A stretch of 64,000 bases of DNA from Ruminococcus sp. (GTDB lineage: Bacteria; Bacillota; Clostridia; Oscillospirales; Ruminococcaceae). Positions 62,409-64,000 of this stretch are shown in pieces. The first letter of the stretch is position 1. Every line of letters starts with the position of its first letter. Location of the stretch: the NCBI GenBank assembly GCA_030531185.1, contig JAUNOG010000001.1, forward strand, positions 1-64,000. Reading direction: 5' to 3'. The position numbers were made by a program, and so were the translations under genes. The notes under the pieces were generated by a model. That model made no database searches. It saw only the letters and a list, made by a program, of their open reading frames with translations, and was not told the origin of the DNA.

Positions 62409-63044
62409 TTATTTCAGTTTATGATTTTTGTACTTTCCGTACTTGTCCTGCGCAAGCAATCTGTCTATCTCGTCGACCATATCCTGCTGTTCCTTAGTGG
62501 GAGTTTTTATTGCAGGCGCATTTGTGTAATTTCTTGCTGTACGGTTTGCCTTTAATCCGATAAAAAAAGCCGCCGCAGCAATCACAAGTCCCGCCCGATA
62601 CAGTATATACCACCCTATAGGCCTGTCTATACCTCTAAGTTCACGCTCGGCTTCCTTTTCATCGCATCCTAAGCGGTAAACGGGAAAAATCTCGCCGTTT
62701 TCCTTTGCGAAAAAACTGAGTTTTACGTCTCTTCTTCCGTTATATTTCTGAAAGCCCTTATAATAAGAACGTGAGCAGGAATAGTTCAAATCGATGTTAT
62801 GCTCGGCGTTCACGACTCTTACATAGTAATACCGTTTTGTTCTTCTGTGTTTTCTTGAATAGCTTCTGCGTGTTTCCATATTTACGGATACCGAACAGTT
62901 ATCGTAATGATCAACGAACGTGACCTTTTGATAACCCGTGACCGACTTGTAAATAAACAGACCGCCGATAATAACTGCAATTGCAATACCGATACTCAGA
63001 AAACTTTTTGCAAAGGACGCATTGATCTTTGCGCTTTCATTCAT
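62409..63044 (-). CDS. Uncharacterised membrane protein
   Basis: A 211-residue protein with two membrane helices (about 13-30 and 146-163). Between them is an extracytoplasmic basic/aromatic domain (VSVNMETRRSYSRKHRRTKRYYYVRV in pieces), and the C-terminus is cytoplasmic and basic. ATG 63044 is chosen since AGGGGGTA precedes it; a longer reading has no ribosome site. DUF3592-like topology is possible. The gene lies between the rpmA operon terminator and obg. Confidence 0.65.
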   Translation of the reverse strand: MNESAKINASFAKSFLSIGIAIAVIIGGLFIYKSVTGYQKVTFVDHYDNCSVSVNMETRRSYSRKHRRTKRYYYVRVVNAEHNIDLNYSCSRSYYKGFQKYNGRRDVKLSFFAKENGEIFPVYRLGCDEKEAERELRGIDRPIGWYILYRAGLVIAAAAFFIGLKANRTARNYTNAPAIKTPTKEQQDMVDEIDRLLAQDKYGKYKNHKLK

Positions 63045-63102
63045 AATATACCCCCTTTTCCCCATTTTTATTTTTTGTACGCCGTACATACCCTAGTTTA
63101 AC

Positions 63103-63133
63103 AAAAAACCCCAAGCCGAAGAAGGCTCAGGGT
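63103..63133 (-). terminator. Terminator of the rplU-prp-rpmA operon
   Basis: On the minus strand CCCTGAGCC / GGCTTGGGG with two G:U pairs and a 6-nt loop, followed by TTTTTTG. Confidence 0.8.
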
Positions 63134-63147
63134 CATATGTTACAAAA

Positions 63148-63429
63148 TTAAGCCTGTGGATAAACTGAAACCTTCTTACGGTCTTTACCAAGTCTTTCAA
63201 ATCTTACAACACCGTCGCTGGTAGCGAAAAGTGTGTCGTCTGAACCACGCTTAACGTTCTCGCCCGGGTGAATGTGAGTGCCTCTCTGACGAACGAGGAT
63301 ATTGCCTGCCAGTACGAACTGACCGTCGGCTCTCTTTGCGCCAAGTCTCTTGGACTCGGAATCACGTCCGTTCTTTGTAGAACCCATACCTTTCTTATGA
63401 GCGAAAAACTGCATAGAAATCTTTATCAT
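63148..63429 (-). CDS. rpmA: 50S ribosomal protein L27
   Basis: A 93-residue ribosomal protein. The start [14 protein letters not shown] has the Gram-positive N-terminal extension; cleavage after the second Phe of QFF by Prp exposes AHKKG, which reaches the peptidyl transferase centre. The rest matches L27 ([31 protein letters not shown]). GGAGGT precedes it. The protease gene prp is just upstream. Confidence 0.97.
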   Translation of the reverse strand: MIKISMQFFAHKKGMGSTKNGRDSESKRLGAKRADGQFVLAGNILVRQRGTHIHPGENVKRGSDDTLFATSDGVVRFERLGKDRKKVSVYPQA

Positions 63430-63463
63430 ACTAATTACACCTCCGAAATGTAATCTTGAGGAG

Positions 63464-63784
63464 CTAAACGCTGTTAACTCTTACTTTGATACGCCCCGAA
63501 AATTCGTCGCTGAGAAAGTAAAGATGAGTAAGCAGTCCCAGCAGGACTCTGTCGCCTTCACCGTTCTCATCGCTTGGGAGCTTTAACATAATTTCGTTTT
63601 CCTCCACCGAAACCGCAGCCTTTATCTTAAACGCCTCGGTGACGGTATTCGCCGTCATCATAACGGCTGATGAAACGCTTGCGCAGCAAACGTCGTGTCC
63701 GTGATCCGCCATACCTGCATGACCCGTTATACGGAAGCCTTTCAGCAAATTGTCCGGACCGCGGAAAAAATCTGCGATAATCAT
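63464..63784 (-). CDS. prp: Ribosomal-processing cysteine protease Prp
   Basis: A 106-residue cysteine protease that removes the N-terminal extension of L27. The catalytic pair is visible as His22 (GHAGMADHG) and Cys34 (HDVCCASVS), with Asp31 nearby. It lies between rplU and rpmA, the standard order, and its ATG overlaps the rplU stop (TAATG), so the two are translationally coupled. Confidence 0.95.
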   Translation of the reverse strand: MIIADFFRGPDNLLKGFRITGHAGMADHGHDVCCASVSSAVMMTANTVTEAFKIKAAVSVEENEIMLKLPSDENGEGDRVLLGLLTHLYFLSDEFSGRIKVRVNSV

Positions 63785-64000
63785 TATGCGTTGATAGCTT
63801 CGATAACTACCTTAGTGTAAGGCTGTCTGTGACCCATTTTTCTCTTTTCGCCCTTCTTTGGCTTGTAAGTGAAAACTGTGATCTTCTTAGCCTTGCCGTT
63901 CTTGAGAACCTTTGCGGATACCGTCGCACCCTCAACGTAAGGAGCGCCGACCTTGATACCGTTGTCGTCAGCTACTGCCATAACCTTGTCAAATGTTACA
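63784..64000 (-). CDS. rplU: 50S ribosomal protein L21 (5' end outside the window)
   Basis: The C-terminal part of ribosomal protein L21, continuing past the window edge; 72 codons are visible of about 103. Recognised by [13 protein letters not shown] at the visible start, [15 protein letters not shown] and [15 protein letters not shown] at the end. It is the first gene of the rplU-prp-rpmA operon. Confidence 0.95.
   Translation of the reverse strand, partial: VTFDKVMAVADDNGIKVGAPYVEGATVSAKVLKNGKAKKITVFTYKPKKGEKRKMGHRQPYTKVVIEAINA

Overview
The window reads as chromosomal DNA from an anaerobic Bacillota of the class Clostridia, most like a Ruminococcus-type Oscillospiraceae. Evidence: moderate GC; strong AGGAGG-type ribosome sites before nearly every gene; ribosomal protein L27 with a cleavable N-terminal extension next to its protease Prp; a split transketolase; a DivIVA/SepF/YlmH division cluster; a CdaA/CdaR c-di-AMP pair; a tyrosine T-box; and a yunB-type sporulation gene. 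The species cannot be named from sequence alone. Almost all of the window is coding. I see no rRNA, tRNA, CRISPR array, insertion sequence or phage.

Layout. 1-6.9 kb: truncated ahcY, a DtxR/MntR-type regulator, the general PTS proteins HPr and Enzyme I, a TrmB-like regulator followed by ilvC, and a heavy-metal-exporter-like membrane protein. 7.0-16.5 kb: an FAD oxidoreductase, cdaR-cdaA (minus strand), mgtE behind a long structured leader, a TVP38-type membrane protein, a membrane-anchored XRE regulator, a small unknown protein and ilvE. 16.7-37.5 kb: a long plus-strand block of housekeeping genes: miaB-ylbF-mutS-(kinase, unknown)-mutL-miaA-hfq, then a HlyD-like protein, yggS, sepF, ylmH, divIVA, lspA, an RluA-type pseudouridine synthase, a HAD phosphatase, both transketolase halves, yunB, ligA and a methyltransferase. 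37.5-52.9 kb: a minus-strand stretch with a lipoprotein and then the whole arginine pathway from glutamate (argG, argH, argC, argJ, argB, argD, argF) in one co-directional run, with nine non-arginine genes threaded between them. 53.2-58.4 kb: a flavin reductase, a CarD-type protein, and a complete tyrosine T-box leader that is separated from tyrS by four genes. 58.4-59.9 kb: an XRE regulator and a divergent lipoprotein sharing one promoter region with two identical operators. 59.9-64 kb, minus strand: the rplU-prp-rpmA operon followed by obg, mrnC and yebC.

How the parts relate. Several blocks are classical pathway units: mismatch repair plus tRNA-A37 modification, division and cell-envelope genes, and arginine synthesis. 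The less ordinary material is regulatory or structural: a possible MgtL-like leader peptide before mgtE, the T-box detached from tyrS, the TrmB-ilvC pairing with a palindrome over the start site, the twin-operator XRE switch, an HPr that keeps His15 but has Lys in place of Ser46, and a GH3-family lipoprotein that has lost its catalytic residues inside the arginine cluster.
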